DNA of 50,699 nt, from contig SLKC01000162.1 in NCBI GenBank assembly GCA_007134775.1, forward strand, positions 1-50,699, read 5' to 3'. Positions 43,314 to 50,699 of this stretch are shown piece after piece. Below the pieces are notes generated by a model. The model made no database searches. It was not told the DNA's origin and was given only the letters and a program-made list of their open reading frames with translations. Position numbers and translations under genes: made by a program. The stretch is from Ectothiorhodospiraceae bacterium (GTDB lineage Bacteria; Pseudomonadota; Gammaproteobacteria; XJ16; Halofilaceae). How positions within the stretch are numbered: the stretch's first letter is position 1; every line of letters begins with the position of its first letter.

Positions 43314-46269
43314 GGAGGCGACTCCCTTCGGGATCGATGAACACGGGTGAAACGATCTCGACCTGGAGGCGTTCGTCGTGCACGGGCGAAACCGCGTCGA
43401 CGATGTCGCCCTCGCGCTCGCGGCCGCCTTCGACCAGGGCGAGCGCGACATGCGTCTGCAGCTCAACGCTCCAGGTTACCGACGTGATGTGGCCGATACC
43501 GTGGCCCTCGACCCGGGCGCTGTTCGGAAAGACCAGCCCACCGGCGCGCAGCGGCTGGCGCGGATCGATCGGCTTGAGCCCGACGAGCCGCCGGCGGTCG
43601 GCCGCCGCCAGGGCAGGGCGGTGGCGCAGGACATCGCCGACGAAGCGCTTGTGACCGCGATCCATCGCGCCGAGGCCGATATCCTCCAGGGTCGTGCGTC
43701 CGTCGATCTCGCTGGCAATGGGGTGGCCCTTCTCGATGCGCAGGCCACCGAGGGCCTCAAGGCCGTAGGCGGTGATGCCGAAGTCGGCACCGGCCGCCTC
43801 GATGCGGCGCCACAGCGCATCGCCGTAACCGGCGGGCGTGTACACTTCGTAGGCGCGCTCGCCGGAGAAGCTGACCCGCAGCAGGCGCACGGGCAGTCCG
43901 TCGCCACAGACGTCGTCGCGCACCCCCATCGGGGGGAGTTCGCCGTCGTCGAGGTCGACGCCGCTCAGTGCGGCCTCGAGCACCCGCTTGCTGTTCGGGC
44001 CGGCGACAGCGATCGCGGCCCACTGGTCCGTCACCGAGGTGACATGCACGCGCAGTTCGGGCCAGGCTGTCTCCAGCAGATACTCCAGCCAGCTCATCAC
44101 AACCGCGGCCTCGCCCGTGGTCGTGGTCATGAAATAGTGGTTTTCGCCCAGCCGGGAGGTCGTGCCATCGTCGAGCACGAAGCCATCGTCGCGCAGCATG
44201 GCCCCGTAGCGGCAGCGCCCGACGGGGAGCTTGCGCCAGCCGTTGACGTAGACGCGATCGAGGAAAGCCGCTGCGTCGGGGCCCTGGACGTCGATCTTGC
44301 CCAGCGTCGAGGCATCCACCATGCCGACGTTCTCGCGCACGGCGCGCATTTCGTGGATAGAGGCGGTATCGACATCATGGCCGTGCGTGCGGTAGTACCA
44401 GGGCCGCAGCCATGCCCCGGCGGTGACGAAGGCCGCATCCCGCTCGCAGTGGAGGTCGTACATCGGGGTGCAGCGCTGCGCCCGGAAGTGGGGGCCGGCG
44501 CGGCGGCCCGCCAGCGCGCCCAGGGCGACGGGCGTGAACGGCGGGCGGAAGGTGGTCGTGCCTGTGGTCGGGATGTCCTGACCGCGCAGACTGGCCATCA
44601 GCTTCAGGGCGTTGATATTGCTCGTGCGCCCCTGGTCGGTCCCCATGCCGAGGGTGGTGTAGCGCTTGAGGTGCTCCACCGAGCGATAGCCTTCGCGCCA
44701 GGCCAGCTCGACATCCTTGACCGAGACATCGTTCTGCCAATCGACGAAGACCTTGCCCTGTTGCGGGCGCGGCTCACCGACGTCGGTGTTGTTGGCCGCC
44801 AGGTAGCCGGGTGCAGCCGCAGTGGTCGGTGCGGCGATCGCCTCACCGGCGTCCGTGCCTGCCGCCTCGCCGCCGACGCGCCAACCTTCGGCAACGGCAT
44901 CGGCGGTCGCGAGCGTGCCGGCCACGGCGCCGGCCGTGGCGATATCGTCGGGTAGCCCGGCGGGGACGAAGGCTCCGAGATCGCACCGATACGTGGGACG
45001 TTCGCCGCGCTGGGCGGCCAGATGGACATTCGGCGACCAGCCGCCGGCGACGCAGACGAGGTCGCAGCGCCGCTTGTGGCGGCCATCGGGGCCATGGAGC
45101 GTCACACCCTCGACGCGGAGATACCCCTGGGCGCTGTCGATGCGGCTGGCGGGCGCGATCGTCGCTCCCGCCGCCGCCGCTGGCTGGATCACGGTGTCGT
45201 CGAGATTCGCGCGGGTGTCGGCGACGTGTACGTTGGCGCCGGCGGCGGCGAGTTCGGCGGCCGCTGCATAGGCGCTGTCGTTGTTCGTCTGCACCACGAT
45301 CCGCCGTCCCGGCAGGACCGCGAAATGGTTCAGATAGCGGCGCGCCGCCTCGGCCAGCATGATCCCGGGGCGGTCGTTGTTGCCGAACAGCAGCGGGCGT
45401 TCGGTGGCACCGGTGGCGAGCACGATGCGCTCGGCATGAAGGTTCCAGGTGCGTTGGCGCGGGGTGTCGGCCGGCGGCACGGGCAGGTGGTCGCTGACGC
45501 GCTCGACGGCGCCGACGACGCCGCCGTCATAGAGGCCGAACGCGGTCGTGCGTAGCAGCAAGGTGACGTTCGGCTGTGCCGTGAGTTCATCGAGGCACGC
45601 ACGCCGCCACTGCTCCGCATTGGAGTCGGCGGGTTCGGACAGGAGTTGGCCGCCAGCGACGGCGTGCTGTTCGAGCACGAATACGCGTCGGCCGGCGCGA
45701 GCGGCGGCGAGAGCAGCCGCGAGCCCGGCTGCGCCGCAGCCGACCACGAGCACGTCGCAGAAGGCGTGCTCACGCTCGTAACGGTCGGGATCGGCGGTGT
45801 GGGTGGGCTTGCCCAGCCCGGCGGCGCGGCGAATCCACGGTTCGTAGTACATCCAGGCGCCGCGGGTCGGCCCCATGAAGGTCTTGTAGTAGAACCCGGC
45901 AGGCAGGAACCGTGAAGCCAGATCGTTGATGGCCAGGGCATCGAAGGCGAGGCGGGGCCAGCGGTTCTGACTCTTCGCCTGCAAGCCGTCACAGAGCTCG
46001 GCCATGGTCGCCGGGATGTTGGGCTCGGTCCGCGAGTGCGAGCGCAGGGTCAGCAGGGCGTTGGGCTCTTCGACGCCAGCGGAGACGATGCCGCGAGGAC
46101 GGTGCAGCTTGAAACTGCGGCCCGTCAGGTGGACGCCGTTCGCCAGCAGGGCGGAGGCGAGGGTATCGCCGGCCAGGCCCTGGAACTCGTCGCCGTCGAA
46201 GCGGAAGCGGCGGGGGTTGTCGCGATCGACGCGGCCCCCGTGGGGCAGGCGCATGAACTGCTCAGCCAC
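43306..46269 (-). CDS. soxA: Sarcosine oxidase alpha subunit
   Basis: A 987-residue subunit carrying noncovalent NAD+ and folate sites of the sarcosine oxidase complex. The N-terminal part (about 1-110, RFDGDEFQGLAGDTLASALLANG) is the 2Fe-2S-ferredoxin-like domain without cysteines for a cluster. A nucleotide-binding domain follows (DVLVVGCGAAGLAAALAAA, about residue 170). The C-terminal 370 residues are the GcvT-like THF-binding part (GMVDASTLGKIDVQGPDAAAFLDRVYVN, SFSGERAYEVYTPAGYG), which takes the formaldehyde-equivalent to 5,10-methylene-THF. soxD ends 8 bases inside its start. Confidence 0.95.
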   Translation of the reverse strand: MAEQFMRLPHGGRVDRDNPRRFRFDGDEFQGLAGDTLASALLANGVHLTGRSFKLHRPRGIVSAGVEEPNALLTLRSHSRTEPNIPATMAELCDGLQAKSQNRWPRLAFDALAINDLASRFLPAGFYYKTFMGPTRGAWMYYEPWIRRAAGLGKPTHTADPDRYEREHAFCDVLVVGCGAAGLAAALAAARAGRRVFVLEQHAVAGGQLLSEPADSNAEQWRRACLDELTAQPNVTLLLRTTAFGLYDGGVVGAVERVSDHLPVPPADTPRQRTWNLHAERIVLATGATERPLLFGNNDRPGIMLAEAARRYLNHFAVLPGRRIVVQTNNDSAYAAAAELAAAGANVHVADTRANLDDTVIQPAAAAGATIAPASRIDSAQGYLRVEGVTLHGPDGRHKRRCDLVCVAGGWSPNVHLAAQRGERPTYRCDLGAFVPAGLPDDIATAGAVAGTLATADAVAEGWRVGGEAAGTDAGEAIAAPTTAAAPGYLAANNTDVGEPRPQQGKVFVDWQNDVSVKDVELAWREGYRSVEHLKRYTTLGMGTDQGRTSNINALKLMASLRGQDIPTTGTTTFRPPFTPVALGALAGRRAGPHFRAQRCTPMYDLHCERDAAFVTAGAWLRPWYYRTHGHDVDTASIHEMRAVRENVGMVDASTLGKIDVQGPDAAAFLDRVYVNGWRKLPVGRCRYGAMLRDDGFVLDDGTTSRLGENHYFMTTTTGEAAVVMSWLEYLLETAWPELRVHVTSVTDQWAAIAVAGPNSKRVLEAALSGVDLDDGELPPMGVRDDVCGDGLPVRLLRVSFSGERAYEVYTPAGYGDALWRRIEAAGADFGITAYGLEALGGLRIEKGHPIASEIDGRTTLEDIGLGAMDRGHKRFVGDVLRHRPALAAADRRRLVGLKPIDPRQPLRAGGLVFPNSARVEGHGIGHITSVTWSVELQTHVALALVEGGREREGDIVDAVSPVHDERLQVEIVSPVFIDPEGSRLHA

Positions 46270-46543
46270 GGTCCACCTCCGTTATGCGGTCGCGCGCCAG
46301 GTGTGTGGCCCCGATCTCGTGAGTGCGGGTGTTGCGCTCGACCACAAGCCACGCCCGGCAGCCGCCGGTATGTTGCCAGTACTCCTGCATCCAGCCGGCG
46401 GGATTGGTGCGCACGAAGACGTATTGGTACCACGCCTCCATCGAGCGCTCACTCAGCGCGGGGCGCTCGACGGTGGCATCACCGCCGTAGGTGAATTCGT
46501 GGTGATCCCGTAGCCCGCAGAAGGGGCAGTTGATGCGTAGCAT
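46262..46543 (-). CDS. soxD: Sarcosine oxidase delta subunit
   Basis: A 93-residue zinc-binding subunit. CPFCG at residues 6-10, then H and a later Cys (GGCRAWL), provide the zinc site; MEAWYQYVFVRTNPAGWMQEYWQH is a SoxD signature region. GGAG lies about 10 bases upstream of the ATG. It is separated from soxB by a hairpin-containing gap of 75 bases and coupled to soxA. Confidence 0.95.
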   Translation of the reverse strand: MLRINCPFCGLRDHHEFTYGGDATVERPALSERSMEAWYQYVFVRTNPAGWMQEYWQHTGGCRAWLVVERNTRTHEIGATHLARDRITEVDRG

Positions 46544-46580
46544 CGTTGCGTTTCTCCGCACATTCGATTGTTGTGTTGTG

Positions 46581-46607
46581 GGCGGAGCGGGTGGCACCCG
46601 CTCCGCC
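46581..46607 (-). terminator. Perfect hairpin between soxB and soxD
   Basis: GGCGGAGCGGGT and ACCCGCTCCGCC form a 12-bp stem around GGC, 11 bases after the soxB stop. Lacking a T-run, it may act as a partial terminator or mRNA stabiliser, setting soxB expression above the downstream genes. Confidence 0.6.
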
Positions 46608-46618
46608 GTCTCGCACGT

Positions 46619-47881
46619 TTAGTGGAGACGGGGGAAGGGGCCGGTGCCCTCTTCGTCGAGCTGCACGCCGTGGCGGAAGCGGTCCAGTGAATAGCAGGCG
46701 TTGAGTTCGTGCGGCGCGTCGTTCGCGATGGTGTGCGCGAAGGTCCAGCCAGACGCCGGTGTGGCCTTGAAGCCGAGGTAGTTCCACCCGCCGTTGAAAT
46801 AGAGGTTATCGATCGGCGTCTTCGAGATGATCGGGCTGCCATCCATGGACATGTCCATGACGCCACCCCAGTGGCGCAGCAGGCGCAGGCGCGAGAAGCA
46901 GGGGGCGACGGCACAGGCGAGTTCGGCGACGTTATGCACGATCGGGAGGTTACCGCGCGCGGCGTAGCTGTTGTAGCCGTCTATGCTACCGCCGAAGACG
47001 AGGCCGCCCTTGTCCGACTGGCTCAGGTAGAACAGTTCCGCACCGAAGGCGATGACGTGATCGACGAGCGGTTTGACCGGTTCGGTGACGAACGCCTGCA
47101 GGACGTGGCTCTCGATGGGCAGTTCGAGGTCGAGCTTGCGCCCCAGTTCGCTGCTGTGGCCGGCCACCGCCAGGCCCACACGTTCGGCGCGGATTGTACC
47201 CTGCGAGGTCTCGACACCTTTGATTCGCCCGCCTTCCACAATGAAGTCTTCCACCGCGCAGTTCTCGATGATCTCGACACCGAGGCGGTCGGCGGCGCGG
47301 GCGTAGCCCCAGGCAACTGCATCATGGCGTGCCGTGCCGCCGCGGCGCTGGACGATCGCGCCGTGGAAGCGAAAGCGTGCATCGGGGGCGTCGTTGAGGT
47401 AGGGCACTTCGCGCAGCAGGGCGTCGCGATCGAGGATTTCGGCGTCGATGCCGTGGGCGCGCATCGTGTTTGCCTTGCGGGTGAAGGCGTGGAGCTGGTC
47501 GGCGCTGTGCGCGAGGATCATATGGCCGCGTTGCGAGAGCATGACGTTGAAGTTGAGATCGTGCGCCAGGCCTTCCCAGAGCTTCATCGACCATTCGTAG
47601 AACGGCGTATTACCGCCGATCATGTAGTTCGAGCGCACAATGGTGGTGTTGCGCCCGACGTTGCCGCCGCCGATCCAGCCCTTCTCCAGCACCGCCACGT
47701 TGCGGATGCCGTGGTTGCGGGCCAGGTAGTAGGCCGTGGCGAGGCCGTGGCCGCCGCCACCGACGATAATGGCGTCGTAACCACTCTTCGGCGCGCGCTT
47801 GCGCCACGCCTCGGGCCACTGCTTGTGGCCGCGCAGGGCGTGGGTGAACAGGTTCCAGGCGGAATAGGCTTGCATGGACAT
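46619..47881 (-). CDS. soxB: Sarcosine oxidase beta subunit
   Basis: The catalytic flavin subunit, 420 residues, oxidising sarcosine to glycine with O2 to H2O2. DAIIVGGGGHGLATAYYLARN (split in two by eye) is the FAD site, GGTARHDAVAWGYAR near residue 186 includes the His expected to carry covalent FMN, and NYMIGGN and GGWNYLGFKATPASG match SoxB. The ATG at 47881 is used; 47875 is equally likely. It is first in soxB-soxD-soxA-soxG followed by the dimethylglycine-dehydrogenase-type gene. Its product glycine can enter the kbl/tdh branch. Confidence 0.95.
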   Translation of the reverse strand: MSMQAYSAWNLFTHALRGHKQWPEAWRKRAPKSGYDAIIVGGGGHGLATAYYLARNHGIRNVAVLEKGWIGGGNVGRNTTIVRSNYMIGGNTPFYEWSMKLWEGLAHDLNFNVMLSQRGHMILAHSADQLHAFTRKANTMRAHGIDAEILDRDALLREVPYLNDAPDARFRFHGAIVQRRGGTARHDAVAWGYARAADRLGVEIIENCAVEDFIVEGGRIKGVETSQGTIRAERVGLAVAGHSSELGRKLDLELPIESHVLQAFVTEPVKPLVDHVIAFGAELFYLSQSDKGGLVFGGSIDGYNSYAARGNLPIVHNVAELACAVAPCFSRLRLLRHWGGVMDMSMDGSPIISKTPIDNLYFNGGWNYLGFKATPASGWTFAHTIANDAPHELNACYSLDRFRHGVQLDEEGTGPFPRLH

Positions 47882-48010
47882 TACCGGGGTGTGCGGCGCT
47901 TGCCACCGGGTGTGACGGCGGATGATGCGGGGACGCTACCGCCATTGACGGCGCGAATCAACGGGGCCGGGGGCGGCGACGCAGTTCACGGCAGGTGGAG
48001 GGCCGGCAAC

Positions 48011-48913
48011 TCAGCGCAGACGATCAGACAGACCCTTGGTCAGCTTGTTTTGATACATGGCCCGATCGGCTGCCGCATAGAGTGTTTCGGGGTCGCTGCC
48101 GTCGCGCGGGTAGAGGGCAATGCCCAGACTGATACCGGTGCACAGATTGCCTTCGAGCTGTGGCCAGAGCCGGGTGAGGGCTGCATTGATGCGTGCCAGG
48201 ATTTCGTTCTCGGTGGTCCGCGGATCGACGGTTTCAAGCAATACCGCGAACTCGTCGCCGCCGACGCGGGCGATGGTGTCCGCGTCGCGGAGGCATTCGC
48301 GGAGGGCATCGGCAACCTGGATCAGCAGGCGATCGCCGGCCGTGTGGCCGCGCAGATCGTTGACCGCCTTGAAGTTGTCCAGGTCGAGGAAAAACACGCC
48401 GACGGTGGTGCCATAGCGCTGCGCGCGGCGTACCAAATGGGCGAAGCGGTCCCAGAACAGGCGTCGGTTGGGCAGCTCGGTCAGGGCGTCGTGATTGATC
48501 ATGAACTCGAGGCGGCTACGGGCCTCGTACATGCGGTCCATGTCGATGAACAGGTCCATGAAATACTCGAGTTCGCCGTCGGCATCGCGGAGGGTGCTGA
48601 CTGTGAGCAGCGCGGGGAAGAGTTCGCCGTTGCGCTTGCGCCGCCAGACCTCGCCCTGCCAGTGGCCCTGCTCGTGGAGCTGGTGCAACATTGCCGGGTA
48701 CTCTTGATCGGCGGCGAAGCCGGAACGCAGTACAGACAGCGGTTGACCAACGATCTCGTGTGGTGGGTAGCCGGTGAGTGCGGTGAATTCGTGGTTGACC
48801 CAGACGAAACGGATGTCGGGCGTGTACAGCGCCACGGCCTCCTTGACCTGTTCGAGCGCACGGGCGCCGACTTGCGCCAGATCCGGTGCGCAGCCCTCGC
48901 TGGTTGGGTGCAT
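48011..48913 (-). CDS. PAS-GGDEF diguanylate cyclase
   Basis: A c-di-GMP synthase of about 300 residues. PAS domain at about 15-125 (FVWVNHEFTALTGYPPHEIVG, then WQGEVWRRKRNGELFP), then GGDEF domain with NHDALTELPNRR, FFLDLDNFKAVND, and the active-site ARVGGDEFAVLLE. An RxxD inhibitory I-site (RDAD) lies exactly five residues before GGDEF, so product feedback is expected. There are no membrane spans, so sensing is cytoplasmic. The ATG at 48913 gives the cleanest PAS N-terminus; 48964 is possible. It converges on nothing and lies just downstream of the soxB promoter region. Confidence 0.88.
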   Translation of the reverse strand: MHPTSEGCAPDLAQVGARALEQVKEAVALYTPDIRFVWVNHEFTALTGYPPHEIVGQPLSVLRSGFAADQEYPAMLHQLHEQGHWQGEVWRRKRNGELFPALLTVSTLRDADGELEYFMDLFIDMDRMYEARSRLEFMINHDALTELPNRRLFWDRFAHLVRRAQRYGTTVGVFFLDLDNFKAVNDLRGHTAGDRLLIQVADALRECLRDADTIARVGGDEFAVLLETVDPRTTENEILARINAALTRLWPQLEGNLCTGISLGIALYPRDGSDPETLYAAADRAMYQNKLTKGLSDRLR

Positions 48914-49115
48914 GGCTGTCAATCCGTCCGTGTAGCCAGCATCTGTTTCACGACACGCTATCATATGGGCGCCGACCGCGCGAGCTTCTTGTACGCCATG
49001 TCGCCATGGGTGGGTGGGCGTCCGTACCATCCCGGGGCGTGCCTCTGGTCGGCGTTGGCACGGGTGCGGGACAATGGGGCCAATGTAGCGACAATGATCC
49101 ACGGGAGGGCGTGTT

Positions 49116-49526
49116 ATGAGTGAACAACAGATGCCGGATATGAGCATGGATGTGGCCACGCTCTACCAGGAGGAGAGCTTCACCGATGGTCAGGTCGGGG
49201 AGATCCGCCGTCTCACCCCCGTGACGACGGACGGCAGCCGCGACGAGACGCGCAGCGTGCGCTTCACCGGCAGCACCCAGATCATGACCTCGGCCGGGCC
49301 GATTCCGCTTTCGTTCGAGATCGAGGCGGATACCCTCGAGCAGGCGGTCGCCGCCTTCGGCAAGCATGCGCAGGACAAGCTCGAGGAGACCACGCGCAAG
49401 CTCGAGGAAATGCGCAAGGAACAGGCCTCGGGCATTCTCACGCCGGACCAGTTGGGCGGCGGAGGCGGCCAGGGCGGCGCCGGCGGCGGCATGGGCGGCG
49501 GCCTCGGCGGCTTTCAGATGCGTTGA
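49116..49526 (+). CDS. Hypothetical protein with Gly-rich C-terminus
   Basis: A 136-residue protein I do not recognise by function. The first 80 residues are acidic and beta-rich (GQVGEIRRLTPVTTDGSRDE, RSVRFTGSTQIMTSAGPIPLSFEIEADTLEQAV broken by eye), followed by a helix KLEETTRKLEEMRKEQ and a tail of mostly Gly (about 20 residues, ending GFQMR). GGGAGGG precedes the ATG. It is divergent from the diguanylate cyclase. The soluble domain plus flexible Gly tail recalls small bacterial chaperone-like or cytoplasmic proteins of unknown role. Confidence 0.7.
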   Translation: MSEQQMPDMSMDVATLYQEESFTDGQVGEIRRLTPVTTDGSRDETRSVRFTGSTQIMTSAGPIPLSFEIEADTLEQAVAAFGKHAQDKLEETTRKLEEMRKEQASGILTPDQLGGGGGQGGAGGGMGGGLGGFQMR

Positions 49527-49527
49527 A

Positions 49528-49552
49528 GCCCGCCGGCGTTGCCGGCGCGGGC
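49528..49552. terminator. Bidirectional hairpin
   Basis: CGCCGGC-GTT-GCCGGCG gives a 7-bp stem with a 3-base loop, extended with a bulge to GCCC/GGGC. It lies in the 31-base gap between convergent stops (49526 and 49558). Confidence 0.5.
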
Positions 49553-49557
49553 GATGT

Positions 49558-50250
49558 TCAGGCGACCAGTTCCCCGGCCGTGAAGCGACGGGCGCGCTCG
49601 GTGGCCGGGCGGGTGAAGAACTCGCGGGCGGGGGTGTGCTCCTGCAGGCGGCCGCCGTGCAGGAAGACGATGTCGTCGGCGAGGCGCCGTGCCTGGCCGA
49701 GATCGTGCGTGGTCATCACGATCTTTACACCATTGCTGTGGAAATGGCCGATCGCGGCCTCGATGGCCAGCGCCGATGCCGGGTCGAGTGACGCGGTCGG
49801 CTCGTCGAGAAACACCACGCCCGGCTCCAGCGCCCAGCAGCGCGCCAGTGCAAGGCGCTGCTGTTCGCCGCCCGAGAGCACCCGCGCCGCGCGCGCGGCG
49901 AGGTGTCCCAGGTCGAATCGTTCCAGCGCCTCGCGCGCACGCGCCACGCGCCGGTCACGGGCAGCACCGGCGACCTTGAGTGCATAAACGATATTGGCCA
50001 GGACCGAGCGCCGAAGCATGACCGGGCGCTGGAATACCATCGCTTGCCTGGGCGCGAGGCCCAGCCAGTAACTGCGGCCCTGCGTGGGTTGCAGCAAGCC
50101 GTGAGCAATGCGCAGGAGCAGGGTCTTGCCGGCGCCGTTGGGGCCGAGGATCAGCGTGCGCGCCGATGCGTCCAGGCGTAGATCGACGTTGTCGAGCAGC
50201 GCCTGGCCGCGGTGGTGAAACCCGATTTCCTCGAACACCAGTGCGCTCAT
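49558..50250 (-). CDS. tupC: Tungstate-type ABC transporter ATP-binding protein
   Basis: A 230-residue single ATPase domain: Walker A LILGPNGAGKTLLLR (about 34-48), Q-loop FQRPVMLRRSV, signature LSGGEQQRLALAR, Walker B VVFLDEPTASLD and switch His TTHD. It fits the TupC/PhoT-like group, and the neighbouring TupA-type gene identifies the likely substrate as tungstate. The encoded tupA ends 138 bases upstream with no permease gene between them. Confidence 0.8.
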   Translation of the reverse strand: MSALVFEEIGFHHRGQALLDNVDLRLDASARTLILGPNGAGKTLLLRIAHGLLQPTQGRSYWLGLAPRQAMVFQRPVMLRRSVLANIVYALKVAGAARDRRVARAREALERFDLGHLAARAARVLSGGEQQRLALARCWALEPGVVFLDEPTASLDPASALAIEAAIGHFHSNGVKIVMTTHDLGQARRLADDIVFLHGGRLQEHTPAREFFTRPATERARRFTAGELVA

Positions 50251-50388
50251 GCACGGCTCCCCGGCGCAGGATCTCCACTGTCATCATGCATCAGAATCCG
50301 GTTCCATGGCTGGCAGGACCCGGTCGCGAGCGCCCGTCGCGGAATTCATGCATCTCCATGCAGCTTCCTGCTCCCGCGCCACGGCCGC

Positions 50389-50699
50389 CTACTCCGCGTT
50401 GGGGAAGAACAGCTGCTGGCCGCGCAACGCGTAGGCGCCTATGGCTTCCTGGCCCTCGGCGGACAACAGCCACTCGTGCCACTCGCGCGCCAGATCATGC
50501 TTGAGATGGGGGTGGCGCTCCCGGCTGAGCAGCAGGCTGCCGTACTGGTTGAACAGCACTTCATCGCCCGCGAACAGGATTTCGAGGTCCTGGCGGTTGT
50601 CGAACGCGATCCAGGTGGCCCGGTCGGTGTAGGCGTAGGCGTCCATGGCGGCGGCGGTGTTCAGCGTCTCGCCCATGCCGCTGCCGAGTTCGCGGTACC
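50389..50699 (-). CDS. tupA: Tungstate ABC transporter substrate-binding protein, 3' part (truncated by window end)
   Basis: Only the last about 103 codons are in the window; the frame runs to the window edge (YRELGSGMGETLN) with no start. The fragment has features of TupA: LGSGMGETLNTAAAMDAYAYTDRATW, split in two here, EILFAGDEVLFNQYGSLL, and the C-terminal QQLFFPNAE. The TDRATW/FNQYG pattern is close to known tungstate-binding proteins, hence the gene name. It is periplasmic in relatives, but the signal peptide lies outside the window. Confidence 0.8.
   Translation of the reverse strand, partial: YRELGSGMGETLNTAAAMDAYAYTDRATWIAFDNRQDLEILFAGDEVLFNQYGSLLLSRERHPHLKHDLAREWHEWLLSAEGQEAIGAYALRGQQLFFPNAE

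Overview
The window is GC-rich, gene-dense chromosomal DNA from a proteobacterium. A gammaproteobacterium, perhaps marine or halophilic, fits best: it has a DUF3391/HD-GYP protein, a DUF2845 protein, the HutF/HutG type of histidine catabolism, kbl-tdh, heterotetrameric sarcosine oxidase and a TupA/TupC tungstate transporter. The genus is an inference I cannot test. No rRNA, tRNA, CRISPR array, integrase or transposase was seen.

Layout. 0.15-1.8 kb: ETF-ubiquinone oxidoreductase (minus). 2.0-6.1 kb: a tight plus-strand run of BHMT-like homocysteine methyltransferase, an isocitrate-lyase/PEP-mutase family enzyme, SAM hydroxide adenosyltransferase, 5-formyl-THF cyclo-ligase and a VIT1/CCC1 membrane protein. 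6.3-8.6 kb: a response regulator with a degenerate GGDEF domain, a small membrane protein and a DUF2845 protein. 8.7-10.9 kb: kbl-tdh (threonine/glycine). 11.2-12.9 kb: peroxiredoxin-like protein and an orphan TRAP binding lipoprotein. 13.1-15.1 kb: a fatty-acid desaturase divergent from XRE regulator 1. 15.1-17.3 kb: hutG and hutF. 17.4-19.9 kb: an ammonia-lyase homologue lacking the MIO-forming serine, overlapping an ornithine-cyclodeaminase-family gene. 20.1-25.8 kb: a peptide-type ABC transporter with a fused double ATPase. 26.7-28.2 kb: aldehyde dehydrogenase. 28.2-31.7 kb (minus): EamA exporter, non-pyrrolysine MttB-family methyltransferase and PhyH-type dioxygenase. 31.9-38.4 kb (plus): XRE regulator 2, a PhnD-like protein without signal peptide, hutU, hutI and hutH. 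38.7-40.1 kb: HD-GYP protein. 40.2-47.9 kb (minus): soxB-soxD-soxA-soxG and a dimethylglycine/sarcosine dehydrogenase-type flavoprotein. 48.0-50.7 kb: PAS-GGDEF diguanylate cyclase, a Gly-rich hypothetical protein, and tupC plus the 3' part of tupA.

The genes share a theme: catabolism of N-methylated amino compounds and histidine through one-carbon intermediates. BHMT-like enzyme (betaine to dimethylglycine), the dimethylglycine-dehydrogenase-like flavoprotein, sarcosine oxidase (sarcosine to glycine), ETF-QO (electron outlet), SAM hydrolase and formyl-THF cyclo-ligase can be joined into one betaine/C1 network; Kbl/Tdh connects glycine to threonine. The histidine pathway is split into two blocks (hutG/hutF and hutU-hutI-hutH), and each block is preceded by one of two paralogous XRE regulators.

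Most worth a second look: (1) the MIO-less ammonia-lyase/OCD pair beside an ABC transporter; (2) the paired XRE regulators over a split hut pathway; (3) the MttB-like/PhyH/exporter block without a visible corrinoid protein; (4) several signalling proteins with altered catalytic motifs.
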